A DNA stretch of 64,000 nt from assembly GCF_030407435.1 (NCBI RefSeq), contig NZ_JASDDK010000002.1, forward strand, positions 776,702 to 840,701. The letters are read 5' to 3'. Position 1 is the stretch's first letter. Each line of letters opens with the position of its first letter. This document shows, one piece after another, positions 1-8,620 of the stretch. The notes under the pieces were generated by a model. The model saw nothing but the letters and a program-made list of their open reading frames with translations, ran no database searches and was not told the DNA's origin. This DNA is from Winogradskyella bathintestinalis. Its GTDB lineage: Bacteria > Bacteroidota > Bacteroidia > Flavobacteriales > Flavobacteriaceae. The position numbers were made by a program, and so were the translations under genes.

Positions 1-1290
1 AATCTTGAAACAAAAACCATTAAAAAGCTTTGGGATGTTAAACGAGAAGACACCAATATGGTTTCGAGTCGTAACATGGTTTTAACCACAGATTCTACAG
101 CATTTTATACGCTATCTTATCCTGAATATATTGCAGCAACGCATCTTCAATTATATAAATACGATATAAAAAATGGCGACTACCAAATATTGGGGGACTC
201 TATTCCTATGGTCTCAGAGCGCATTAGAACAAATGCTAATTTATATTATAACAAACAAACTGAAGAACTGTTTTGCGTTGCTCAAGAATTTGAACTCGAC
301 GGATCCAACAAAGTCAATATTTATTCTATAAATGCACCACCTGTTTCAAAAGCAGTTATTTATAAAGCAGAAAATAAAAAAAGCACTAGTAAAAATTTAG
401 TAATTATTATTTTACTTATTTGTATTCCTATTTTATTAATTGCTATTTACTTTTTAAAAAGAAAGAAGAAACAGAAAGAAATCATTTCAGACCAAGTAAA
501 AATTATTGAGAATTTTAGTGTAGCGGATAAAACCCCGACAAAAACACCAAATTTTGTATCTGTATTTGGTGATTTTACAGTCTTTGACAAAAACGGGAAA
601 GACATATCTTATATGTTTAGTCCAAAAATAAGACAGCTCTTTTTATATCTATTTTTTAATAGTAAAAAAGACGAGCAGACAGGAGTCACTTCTGAAAAAT
701 TGCATACCACGCTTTGGCCAGATAGTACTCCACAAAAAGCAAAAAATTTAAAAAACGTTACTCTCAATCAATTACGAAATATTCTGAGAGAATTAAGTGA
801 TATTGAAGTTATATACTCTTATGGCCACTTTTATATGGAGTTTGGAGATGCTTTTCACTGTGATTATTTTGATTTCAACACACAACTGAACCTTGTAAAA
901 CAGGACTCTCTAGACACTAATTCTCTTACCAAATTTGTAAAATTAGCACGATCAGGAAAATTTTTAAAAGCTATTAATGATGAATGTTTTGATAAAATAA
1001 AAGAAAATTTCGAATATGAAATATTAGAAATAATTCCTAACCAACTGAAACGCTTTTATAAGGAAAAAAACTATACTTCTGTAATTGGTTTAACTGATAT
1101 ACTATACAATATTGATTCTATTAGTGAAATGGCATTCTATTATAGAATGCATGCGTATAATAAGATGGGCATGATAGAGAAAGCTAAAAAACACTTTAAT
1201 AATTTTAACTATAGATACAAAAAGTTAATTGGTGATGATTTTCCGCATACGTTTAATGAGGTTTTAAAAAAAATACCAAAACATTTATAA
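1..1290 (+). CDS. Membrane-anchored SARP/BTAD-like transcriptional regulator, 5' end missing
   Basis: The reading frame is open from base 1, so the N-terminus lies outside the window; the first visible ATG is at 58. Counting from that Met, residues 1-95 look like the last blades of a beta-propeller sensor, residues 113-133 form one strong membrane helix followed by Lys/Arg-rich residues, residues 168-265 resemble a winged-helix DNA-binding domain (core SPKIRQLFLYLFF), and the C-terminus is a helical BTAD/TPR-like region ending in FNEVLKKIPKHL. Bacteroidota have large regulators with an extracytoplasmic propeller, one membrane helix and a cytoplasmic DNA-binding tail. It converges on the mannosidase locus, so controlling that locus is plausible but not shown. 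Confidence 0.7.
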   Translation, partial: NLETKTIKKLWDVKREDTNMVSSRNMVLTTDSTAFYTLSYPEYIAATHLQLYKYDIKNGDYQILGDSIPMVSERIRTNANLYYNKQTEELFCVAQEFELDGSNKVNIYSINAPPVSKAVIYKAENKKSTSKNLVIIILLICIPILLIAIYFLKRKKKQKEIISDQVKIIENFSVADKTPTKTPNFVSVFGDFTVFDKNGKDISYMFSPKIRQLFLYLFFNSKKDEQTGVTSEKLHTTLWPDSTPQKAKNLKNVTLNQLRNILRELSDIEVIYSYGHFYMEFGDAFHCDYFDFNTQLNLVKQDSLDTNSLTKFVKLARSGKFLKAINDECFDKIKENFEYEILEIIPNQLKRFYKEKNYTSVIGLTDILYNIDSISEMAFYYRMHAYNKMGMIEKAKKHFNNFNYRYKKLIGDDFPHTFNEVLKKIPKHL

Positions 1291-1489
1291 TCTAAATACG
1301 CTATTGTAATTGCTTGAATACTCAATATATTTCTACGTTATAACCCGTTGTATCTTTAATGGTCTTTAGTAAGTAACTATGAAAATTCACGGCATGAAAC
1401 GGATAGCATTTTAAACTTCTAAGAGATCTGGAATTGACAGTCTTAGGTAGTAATTAACTCATCGCAATTCCCTTTTAGTCTTTTTCAAT

Positions 1490-2884
1490 TTATGGGTTGA
1501 CGGTGTAAATCAACTGTCCGTTTTCACGATGACTATTACCTTCAGACGGTAAAAATGTTGAGATTACTAATTTACCATCTTCAATTGAGGTTATACTCGG
1601 ATTTGCAAAAGAGGTTGATTTATTAGGAGTCTTTAAATCTAACTCTGTGTAAAAAGCGCCATCACCAATTAAAAGTTTCCAAGTACTAAAATCGTTCTTT
1701 TTTATCTGTGCTTCTTGTAAAAGAAATGATTGTCCTAAATTATTAAAACTATAACGCCCACCAATATTACCTTTAAAACCCATAGCAATAATATTTTTGT
1801 TTGTGAGTTCATCTTTCCAGGCTTTCCAATCTTTAAAATCTTTTAAAATGCCTATTGCCTGATAATCTACATCGCCTTTGTTATAATAATGAAACCCTAT
1901 GAGTAAATGTGATTCTTCTGGAGTTCCTCCTATTATTTCTCTAATATCAGGTGTGCCCTCAGCAAAACGAGAAAATGATTTGCTTAATGAAATATCTTTT
2001 TCAGACTGGTTTAAAATTAATTTTTGATAAGATTCATAAAATCGAACCTGTATATTATTTGAACCCTCTTCTTTATCTTCCTCATTAACTAATAAGTATC
2101 CATTTCCCCATTTTTTTATATCACCCTGATGCGATCTGTTTCCAAGATTTGTAATTCGTGTCCACGACTTTAAATCATTACTTCCTGCTAAGTATAGCAT
2201 AAAATGATTTTTAGAAACCATGCTATGATATACACCTAGATATTTATAATCGGCTTCGTCTGCTTTTACAATTCTAAGAACTTCTGTAGTACGCCTAAGA
2301 TCATCTTTAACTTGAAAGTACCCGTTGTCAGTATCAACAGAATTCATTTTAGAAATTAACGCCATATTTTTTTTAGGCAGCCACCATTGGTTAGCCAATT
2401 GCAAATTTTTATAAGTTGAAAAACTTTTTAATGTTGAAAGTGAATAATCAGTTTTTTCAGCATTTAATGTTACAACCGTTTGTTTTAAATCGGTATGTAA
2501 AAATAATTGGATCTCTTGACGTGTTCTTAAGTCAGATTCTAATATAAATCGGTAAGCTAAAGCCGTTGAAGACAATTCTTCATCAGATACTTTTATAAGT
2601 TCATTTTCTGAAATTTTAGTACGGTCCGCAATTTTAGAAATTAAAATGTGTCGTAATGATTTATAAGAACTTCTATAAATTTCAGGAACACTTAACCAAT
2701 TATTATGCAATAGTGTTTTTACTAACACTGCTTTATTACGGTTTTTCACATTTATGTCTTCTATCCCCTCATTAGATTCCACTTTCAACAATGCGTGGTT
2801 TTGCTTATAGTGATTATAAGTAAATCCGACTGAAACAATAGAAAATAAAATTAATAGAATAAATAAATACTTCTTCTTCATCAA
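1490..2884 (-). CDS. Predicted secreted/anchored five-bladed beta-propeller protein (possible glycosidase)
   Basis: The 464-residue product has an N-terminal hydrophobic segment (residues 5-22) without an obvious lipobox. Residues about 50-180 are helical and unrecognised. From about residue 190 onward, repeated strands with patterns such as YLGVYHSMVSKNHFMLYLAG, SNDLKSWTRI and KKWGNGYLLVNEE resemble the clan GH-F/GH-J propeller fold (GH32, GH43, GH117-like), where a sugar is bound across blades. I cannot assign catalytic residues. It is the last gene of the mannosidase locus, 9 bp after the esterase gene, so it probably works on the same glycan. A non-catalytic binding propeller is an alternative. 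Confidence 0.5.
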   Translation of the reverse strand: MMKKKYLFILLILFSIVSVGFTYNHYKQNHALLKVESNEGIEDINVKNRNKAVLVKTLLHNNWLSVPEIYRSSYKSLRHILISKIADRTKISENELIKVSDEELSSTALAYRFILESDLRTRQEIQLFLHTDLKQTVVTLNAEKTDYSLSTLKSFSTYKNLQLANQWWLPKKNMALISKMNSVDTDNGYFQVKDDLRRTTEVLRIVKADEADYKYLGVYHSMVSKNHFMLYLAGSNDLKSWTRITNLGNRSHQGDIKKWGNGYLLVNEEDKEEGSNNIQVRFYESYQKLILNQSEKDISLSKSFSRFAEGTPDIREIIGGTPEESHLLIGFHYYNKGDVDYQAIGILKDFKDWKAWKDELTNKNIIAMGFKGNIGGRYSFNNLGQSFLLQEAQIKKNDFSTWKLLIGDGAFYTELDLKTPNKSTSFANPSITSIEDGKLVISTFLPSEGNSHRENGQLIYTVNP

Positions 2885-2893
2885 GGTATTATA

Positions 2894-4888
2894 TTAATTA
2901 AGAGTTGTAAACGACGATGCAGGTAAGCCTTCAATATTAAAAAGTGTTGGGACTGCTTTATCTCTCCAAGCATAACGCACATACATTGGGTTGTTAACGC
3001 CTTGAGCTTTAACAACTATTTTATTATTTACTATTTCGGCTTCAGCCATAACAAATTTTTTATCTGCACCCGCAATTTCAAAACCGTACAAATTGCCTTT
3101 CGCCTTTAGTCCACTGCCTTTAAAATCAAAATCAATAATCAGTTTATCTTCGGAAATTTTCACACTTTTATACAATGGTCCAGAGGACACAATATTCTTC
3201 CCGTAATTATTATCCAAAGCCAAACCTGCCAATCGGAAACCGACGTCTTGTTTGTTGGATGGATGAATATTATTATAATTACCAATATCTAATGTCACTG
3301 CCATTCCTGTATTTCTGGTTTTTAAAGTGAGACGTTGCGCATCTCTCAATTTTTGGGATTTATCGAGCCTGACGTCTTTATTGGAATGGTATTGATATGG
3401 AGCGAGTTGTGTAAAATAAAATGGAAAATCGGAATTCCATTCAGTACGCCAATCTTCAATCATCGCAGGAAACAAATGCTTGTATTGTTCTGCCCTACCT
3501 ACATTTTCTTCGCCTTGATACCAAATAGCACCTTTTATAGTAAAAGGTTGTAACGGATGAATCATGGCATTATACAATACACTTGGTATTTTAGGATGCA
3601 TTTTTGTTATTGTTGCGCGTTCTGCAAAATCTGTAGATTCCAAATCATAAACATAAAAATGGTTGTTATGAATTTCTGCAACAAGTCTATATTTCCAATT
3701 GCCGTTTAGAGTGATTTGGTTTCCTTTTTTGTTTTTTAATATCATATCACCAGAAAATGACCCTGGACCACCAGCATCAATCGCTCGTATCGCAATAGTG
3801 TTTTTTCCGTTTACTAAAATAGATTTCGGAACTGTAAATTTTCGCTTCGTTCCAGAATGTCCGTGCCCCATAAATCCACCTACATAATGTCCGTTGATAT
3901 ACGTGGCATCCATATCATCAATGGCACCAAGCTCTAGTGTATAATCGGAACTTATATCATCGATAAAAACACTTTTACGAAACCAAATCGCACCATCAAT
4001 CTCACCTTCCTTTAAGTCATCGAAACGGCCTGGCAGCATTTTATAAGACCAATTAGAATCGTTATAATCTTTTTCAGCCGCTTTTAAATCTTTAAAATTT
4101 AAAGATTTCCAATCTTCATTAGAATTTGGCTTGGTTGTTGTATCCCATTTAGAAAACCACTTATCAATCGTTTTCTGATGATTTTGAATATCAACCTGCT
4201 CTAAAGCAGCATCAAAATCTCCTAACGTTTTTAATTTTGGTTTGCTGGTCCAAGCCTCAGCTGGAGTTCCGCCCCAACTGGAATGAATAATCCCAATAGG
4301 TACATTTAATTCTTCATATAAGCGTTTCGCAAAAAAGTAAGCCGTAGCACTAAAGTCTTTAGCGTTATTAGGAATTGCTGTTTGCCAGTTTCCTCGAATA
4401 TCGTTCAAAGGTTCCATACTCATGTTTCTCTGAACTGTAAACATTCTGATATTTGGATGATTAGCTTTAAGAATTTCTTCTTCAGAATTATTTATAGCAT
4501 CATTTGGTGGCCAACCTTTAAGTGGCATTTCCATGTTGGATTGCCCAGATGCCAACCAAACTTCACCAATCATTATATCTTTTAATAGCGTTTTAGTCGT
4601 ATTTGAAGAAATAGTTACCGTAAATGGACCTCCTGCTTTTGGTGTTTTTAAATTAAGTTTCCAATTACCATTGCCATCGGTTTTGGTATCAGCTTGTTCT
4701 CCCCAACTTCCTATAACGGTTACTTTTTCATTAGGAATGTAAGTTCCCCAGAATGCGACATCGTCATTTTGTTGCAACACCATATGATCTGAAAACAAAG
4801 CATTGAGCTGTAACGGTTGTTGTTGCGCATGACTATTAAGCATAAAAGAAAATATAACAATAAAACTTAAAAATGAAATTTTGAACAT
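2894..4888 (-). CDS. Sialate O-acetylesterase-like SGNH esterase
   Basis: This 664-residue protein begins with a signal peptide ending near AHAQQ. The SGNH nucleophile block is at 112-121 (LASGQSNMEM, Ser117). Downstream are the family block GAIWYQGEENVGRAEQY and the late Asp/His block DIGNYNNIHPSNKQD that would complete the active site. Between them, at about residues 260-400, sits an inserted jelly-roll-like domain (TYINGHYVGG), common in Bacteroidota members. The family removes O-acetyl groups from sialic acid or other sugars. Here no sialidase or nan gene is present, so the substrate is more likely an acetyl-decorated mannose-containing glycan. It lies 26 bp after the permease gene in the same operon. 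Confidence 0.85.
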   Translation of the reverse strand: MFKISFLSFIVIFSFMLNSHAQQQPLQLNALFSDHMVLQQNDDVAFWGTYIPNEKVTVIGSWGEQADTKTDGNGNWKLNLKTPKAGGPFTVTISSNTTKTLLKDIMIGEVWLASGQSNMEMPLKGWPPNDAINNSEEEILKANHPNIRMFTVQRNMSMEPLNDIRGNWQTAIPNNAKDFSATAYFFAKRLYEELNVPIGIIHSSWGGTPAEAWTSKPKLKTLGDFDAALEQVDIQNHQKTIDKWFSKWDTTTKPNSNEDWKSLNFKDLKAAEKDYNDSNWSYKMLPGRFDDLKEGEIDGAIWFRKSVFIDDISSDYTLELGAIDDMDATYINGHYVGGFMGHGHSGTKRKFTVPKSILVNGKNTIAIRAIDAGGPGSFSGDMILKNKKGNQITLNGNWKYRLVAEIHNNHFYVYDLESTDFAERATITKMHPKIPSVLYNAMIHPLQPFTIKGAIWYQGEENVGRAEQYKHLFPAMIEDWRTEWNSDFPFYFTQLAPYQYHSNKDVRLDKSQKLRDAQRLTLKTRNTGMAVTLDIGNYNNIHPSNKQDVGFRLAGLALDNNYGKNIVSSGPLYKSVKISEDKLIIDFDFKGSGLKAKGNLYGFEIAGADKKFVMAEAEIVNNKIVVKAQGVNNPMYVRYAWRDKAVPTLFNIEGLPASSFTTLN

Positions 4889-4914
4889 AATTTTTAAAAA
4901 TTCAAATAATGAAA

Positions 4915-6261
4915 TTATACGTTAAATTTTTTGAATGCTAATCGTCCATACATCGCTATTAAAATAAAGCAACAGAGTGGCAGAATGAAAGAAAAATTAA
5001 CCTCAGAAACTCCCATTATTGTAGTATCCGCAACACCATTACCACCAGCATCAATAATTACACCTTGTAACATTGGCAATAATGCACCACCAACAATAGC
5101 CATAACTAAACCTGCAGAACCCACTTTTGATTGTTCTTCGGTTAAATCGTTTAGAGCAATGCCATAAATCGTAGGAAACATTAAAGACATACAAAAAGAG
5201 ATACCAACTAAACAATACAGACCTGCCATACCTTGAATAAACATGGTTCCAACAACACAGGCTGCAGCCAATAAAGCAAAATACATCAATAATTTACCCG
5301 AACTTAAAAAACGTAACATCGCCGTGCCTATAATACGACCTACGGTAAATAAAATAAAGGCTATTAATTGATAAAAGAAAACATCTACTTTTTCATATCC
5401 AACCACATCTACATTGGCTAAATCAATCGCTTCTGCATATTGGTAAATATACGTCCATGTCATGATTTGCGCACCGACATATAATATTTGCGAAACGACA
5501 CCTAAAACATATTTTTTATTCTTTCCTAATTCACTAAAGGTTTTGCCAAGACTTGGCATACTACCTTCTGCTTTGGATTGTGGCATTTTTATAACTAAGA
5601 ACAAAATAAAAACGGCTAGAATTACCAAACCTAAAATCACGTAAGGATCTCGGATTACCGCTAAATCTGATACTCTAATCAATGTTCTTTTAGCTTCATC
5701 TAACGCGCTGAAATCCGTAATATCGTCCGATTGCAGTTTATCATACACAAAATATTTTGCAATTAACAGGCCTGCAATTAAACCTACAGGATTTACAGAT
5801 TGTGCTAAATTTAAACGTTGGGTCGCTGTTTTTTTAGCTCCCATTGCTAAAATATATGGGTTTGCTGCTGTTTCTAGAAACGCCAATCCAAACGTTAAAA
5901 TGTAAAGTCCCAAACAAAAGAACCAAAATTTCTCAGTTATAGCTGCTGGATAAAATAATAAAGCGCCTCCTGCATATAACGCTAAACCAATAAGAACACC
6001 AACTTTATATGAATATTTACGCATTAATATAGCAGCTGGTAATGCCATGCAAAAATACCCCCCATAAAATGCCATTTGTACCCAAGATGCTTGAGTATTT
6101 GACAACTCTAAAACTTTTTTAAAAGCGTTGACCATTGGGTCGGTTACCGCATTAGCAAAGCCCCACAAGGCAAAAAGTGATGTAACTAATATAAATGGAA
6201 TTAATACTTGTTTTGAAACTACTGGTGTCTTCTCAGTTACTTCAGGAATGTCGTTATTCAT
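4915..6261 (-). CDS. FucP-family sugar:proton symporter (MFS)
   Basis: The 448-residue polytopic protein has about 12 membrane helices. The first helix ends with FALWGFANAVTDPM and is followed by QMAFYGGYFCMALPAA; FLETAANPYIL and QSVNPVG also match the FucP branch of the major facilitator superfamily. Bacteroidota members import fucose, mannose, glucose or N-acetylglucosamine across the inner membrane. Given three upstream alpha-mannosidase genes, mannose uptake is the most economical inference, but the sequence alone does not fix the substrate. It is 17 bp downstream of the third GH92 gene. Confidence 0.85.
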   Translation of the reverse strand: MNNDIPEVTEKTPVVSKQVLIPFILVTSLFALWGFANAVTDPMVNAFKKVLELSNTQASWVQMAFYGGYFCMALPAAILMRKYSYKVGVLIGLALYAGGALLFYPAAITEKFWFFCLGLYILTFGLAFLETAANPYILAMGAKKTATQRLNLAQSVNPVGLIAGLLIAKYFVYDKLQSDDITDFSALDEAKRTLIRVSDLAVIRDPYVILGLVILAVFILFLVIKMPQSKAEGSMPSLGKTFSELGKNKKYVLGVVSQILYVGAQIMTWTYIYQYAEAIDLANVDVVGYEKVDVFFYQLIAFILFTVGRIIGTAMLRFLSSGKLLMYFALLAAACVVGTMFIQGMAGLYCLVGISFCMSLMFPTIYGIALNDLTEEQSKVGSAGLVMAIVGGALLPMLQGVIIDAGGNGVADTTIMGVSEVNFSFILPLCCFILIAMYGRLAFKKFNV

Positions 6262-6278
6262 GATTTAGGTTTAAGATT

Positions 6279-8597
6279 CTATTTATTTTCTGAACTCATA
6301 GAGTAAGGTCTAGAAGACTTTGATGTATTCAATTTCTTATTAGGTTGGTCTTTCATTTCAAATGAAAAGTTAGAACCATTCATTAAATCCTCATAAGTGA
6401 TATAACTTTTAGAATATTTTTTACCATCCTTAGATATACCATTGATATAAATATTGTCTTTTGAATTATTGGAAGCGTCTATTTCCACGGTTTTTCCATT
6501 TTGAAGATGCATTTTTATTTTCTTAAAGACTGGACTTCCTAACGCATACTCTCCTGTTCCTGGCGTCACCGGATAAAAGCCCATAGCAGAAAACACGTAC
6601 CAAGCAGAGGTCTGTCCGTTATCTTCATCACCGCATAAACCATCTGGTGCCGATGAATATAATTTATTCATAATGTTTCGGGCGTGTTCTTGAGCTTTCC
6701 ACGGTTCACCTAACCAATTATACAAATAAATAGCATGCTGAATAGGCTGATTCCCATGTGCATACTGCCCCATATCCCCAACTAACATTTCCGTTATTTC
6801 GTGTATTTGTTGCCCATAATAGGAATCGTTGAATGTTGGTGCCGCTGTAAAGACTTCATCTAATCGATTACGCATTTTATCTATGCCTCCAAAAGAATTC
6901 GCTAAACCAATTGGATCGTGGAATACACACCAAGTCCAGTGCCAAGAAGAACCTTCTGTAAAGGCATCTCCCCATTTATCTGGTGTAAATGTTTTTGCCC
7001 AAGTACCATCTTCATTTTTTCCACGCATAAATCCAATTTCAGGATCGAACATATTCTTGTAGTTTAAACTGCGCTTCTTGTACAAATCAATTTCCGATTG
7101 TGGTTTGTTTAATGCTTCTCCTAATTGAGACACACTCCAATCTGCAAACGCATATTCTAATGTACGTGCTGCATTTTCGTTTACTCCAACGTCATAAGGA
7201 ATATAGCCTAATTCATTATAATGTTCAGCTCCAAAACGACCTACAGAACTTACAGGTCCTTTATGATTACTATTTTTTACAATGGCTTCATACAAAGTTT
7301 CAATATCATAGCCTCTAATGCCTCTTAAATAAGCATCGGCGATATTTATGGCAGAATTAGAACCAATCATACAATCGCGATGTCCTGGACTTGCCCATTC
7401 TGGCAACCAACCACTTTCGTTATAGGTATTTACCAAACCTTGCATTACCTCGCTTAAATATTCAGGATACATAATGGTAAAAAATGGAAATACAGCTCTA
7501 AACGTATCCCAAAACCCATTGTCCGTAAACATATAACCAGGCAATACCTGTCCGTTATATGGACTGTAGTGCACAATGTCGTTATTGGCATCTAGCTCGT
7601 AAAATTTCCTAGGAAATAAAAGCACCCGGTATAATGCTGTGTAAAATGTTCTGTTTTCTTCAAGCGTACCGCCTTCAACTTCAATTCTACCTAATTCTGC
7701 ATTCCAAGTGGCTTCAGCTTTAGCCTTTGTTTCATTAAAAGTATCGTTTCCTATTTCACGACTTAAATTTAATTCGGCTTGTTCTAAACTTATAAATGAA
7801 GACGCTACTTTCGCATTAACTATTTCTCCATCTTTGGTTTTAAATGAAATGGCCGCACCAACATGATAGCCTTCAGCTTCTAATTTTTTGTTTAAATGAC
7901 TATTTTCAACTTTACTGTTTTCTTCTGATTTCCAAGTTTGAACGGTTTCAAAATCCTTATCAAAATGAATGACAAAATAGTTATGAAAATTAGTTGGCAC
8001 ACCACCTGTATTATTACGACAGTAACCTATAATTTTTCGTTCTTCAGGAATCACTTTAACCATTGAACCCATAAAAAAACCATCCACTAAAATGTGTGAA
8101 TTATCAGATTCTGGAAATGTAAATTGAAATTGTGCACCACGTTCAGTTGGTGTAATTTCTGTAGTTACATCGTAATCTGCTAAATAAACTTTATAATAAT
8201 GTGGTTGGCTTATTTCAGCTTTATGCGAAAACCATGAGGCACGTTCATCTTCATTAATTTTTAAGTCTCCAGTTTCTGGAAATAATGAAAATGCTGCATA
8301 ATCGTTTATCCAAGGACTCGGTTGATGCGTTTGTTTGAAACCTCTAATTTTATGAGCATCGTAAGTGTAGCCCCAACCATTTCCCATTTTGCCAGTTTGA
8401 GGTGTCCAGAAATTCATTCCCCAAGGTGTTGCAATTGCTGGATAAGTATTTCCATTTGAAAGTTCAAATGAAGAATCGCTACCAACTAATGGGTTGACAT
8501 AATCTACATAAGAGACGTCTGTATTTTCTTGATTCTGACTTTGAACGCTTATGGTTATTGCCACAAATAGCAGAAAAAATATGTTATCTATTCTCAT
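6279..8597 (-). CDS. GH92 exo-alpha-mannosidase (third of three)
   Basis: The 772-residue protein has a cleavable signal peptide (ends near VQSQ). GH92 landmarks are the N-terminal VDYVNPLVGSDS, the acid-region block LEYAFADW (Glu481), and GDEDNGQTSAWYV (656-668) with the conserved Asp pair expected to act with calcium. GH92 enzymes are calcium-dependent inverting exo-mannosidases of about 700-780 residues. A His-Glu pair at 599-600 (IHEITEM) resembles the pair reported for alpha-1,2-specific enzymes. The usual HGNEP motif reads HGNQP here (Gln617), unlike the next gene upstream. It probably trims a different linkage from its two neighbours. Confidence 0.92.
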   Translation of the reverse strand: MRIDNIFFLLFVAITISVQSQNQENTDVSYVDYVNPLVGSDSSFELSNGNTYPAIATPWGMNFWTPQTGKMGNGWGYTYDAHKIRGFKQTHQPSPWINDYAAFSLFPETGDLKINEDERASWFSHKAEISQPHYYKVYLADYDVTTEITPTERGAQFQFTFPESDNSHILVDGFFMGSMVKVIPEERKIIGYCRNNTGGVPTNFHNYFVIHFDKDFETVQTWKSEENSKVENSHLNKKLEAEGYHVGAAISFKTKDGEIVNAKVASSFISLEQAELNLSREIGNDTFNETKAKAEATWNAELGRIEVEGGTLEENRTFYTALYRVLLFPRKFYELDANNDIVHYSPYNGQVLPGYMFTDNGFWDTFRAVFPFFTIMYPEYLSEVMQGLVNTYNESGWLPEWASPGHRDCMIGSNSAINIADAYLRGIRGYDIETLYEAIVKNSNHKGPVSSVGRFGAEHYNELGYIPYDVGVNENAARTLEYAFADWSVSQLGEALNKPQSEIDLYKKRSLNYKNMFDPEIGFMRGKNEDGTWAKTFTPDKWGDAFTEGSSWHWTWCVFHDPIGLANSFGGIDKMRNRLDEVFTAAPTFNDSYYGQQIHEITEMLVGDMGQYAHGNQPIQHAIYLYNWLGEPWKAQEHARNIMNKLYSSAPDGLCGDEDNGQTSAWYVFSAMGFYPVTPGTGEYALGSPVFKKIKMHLQNGKTVEIDASNNSKDNIYINGISKDGKKYSKSYITYEDLMNGSNFSFEMKDQPNKKLNTSKSSRPYSMSSENK

Positions 8598-8620
8598 AAA
8601 TTTTAGTTTTCAATGATTCA

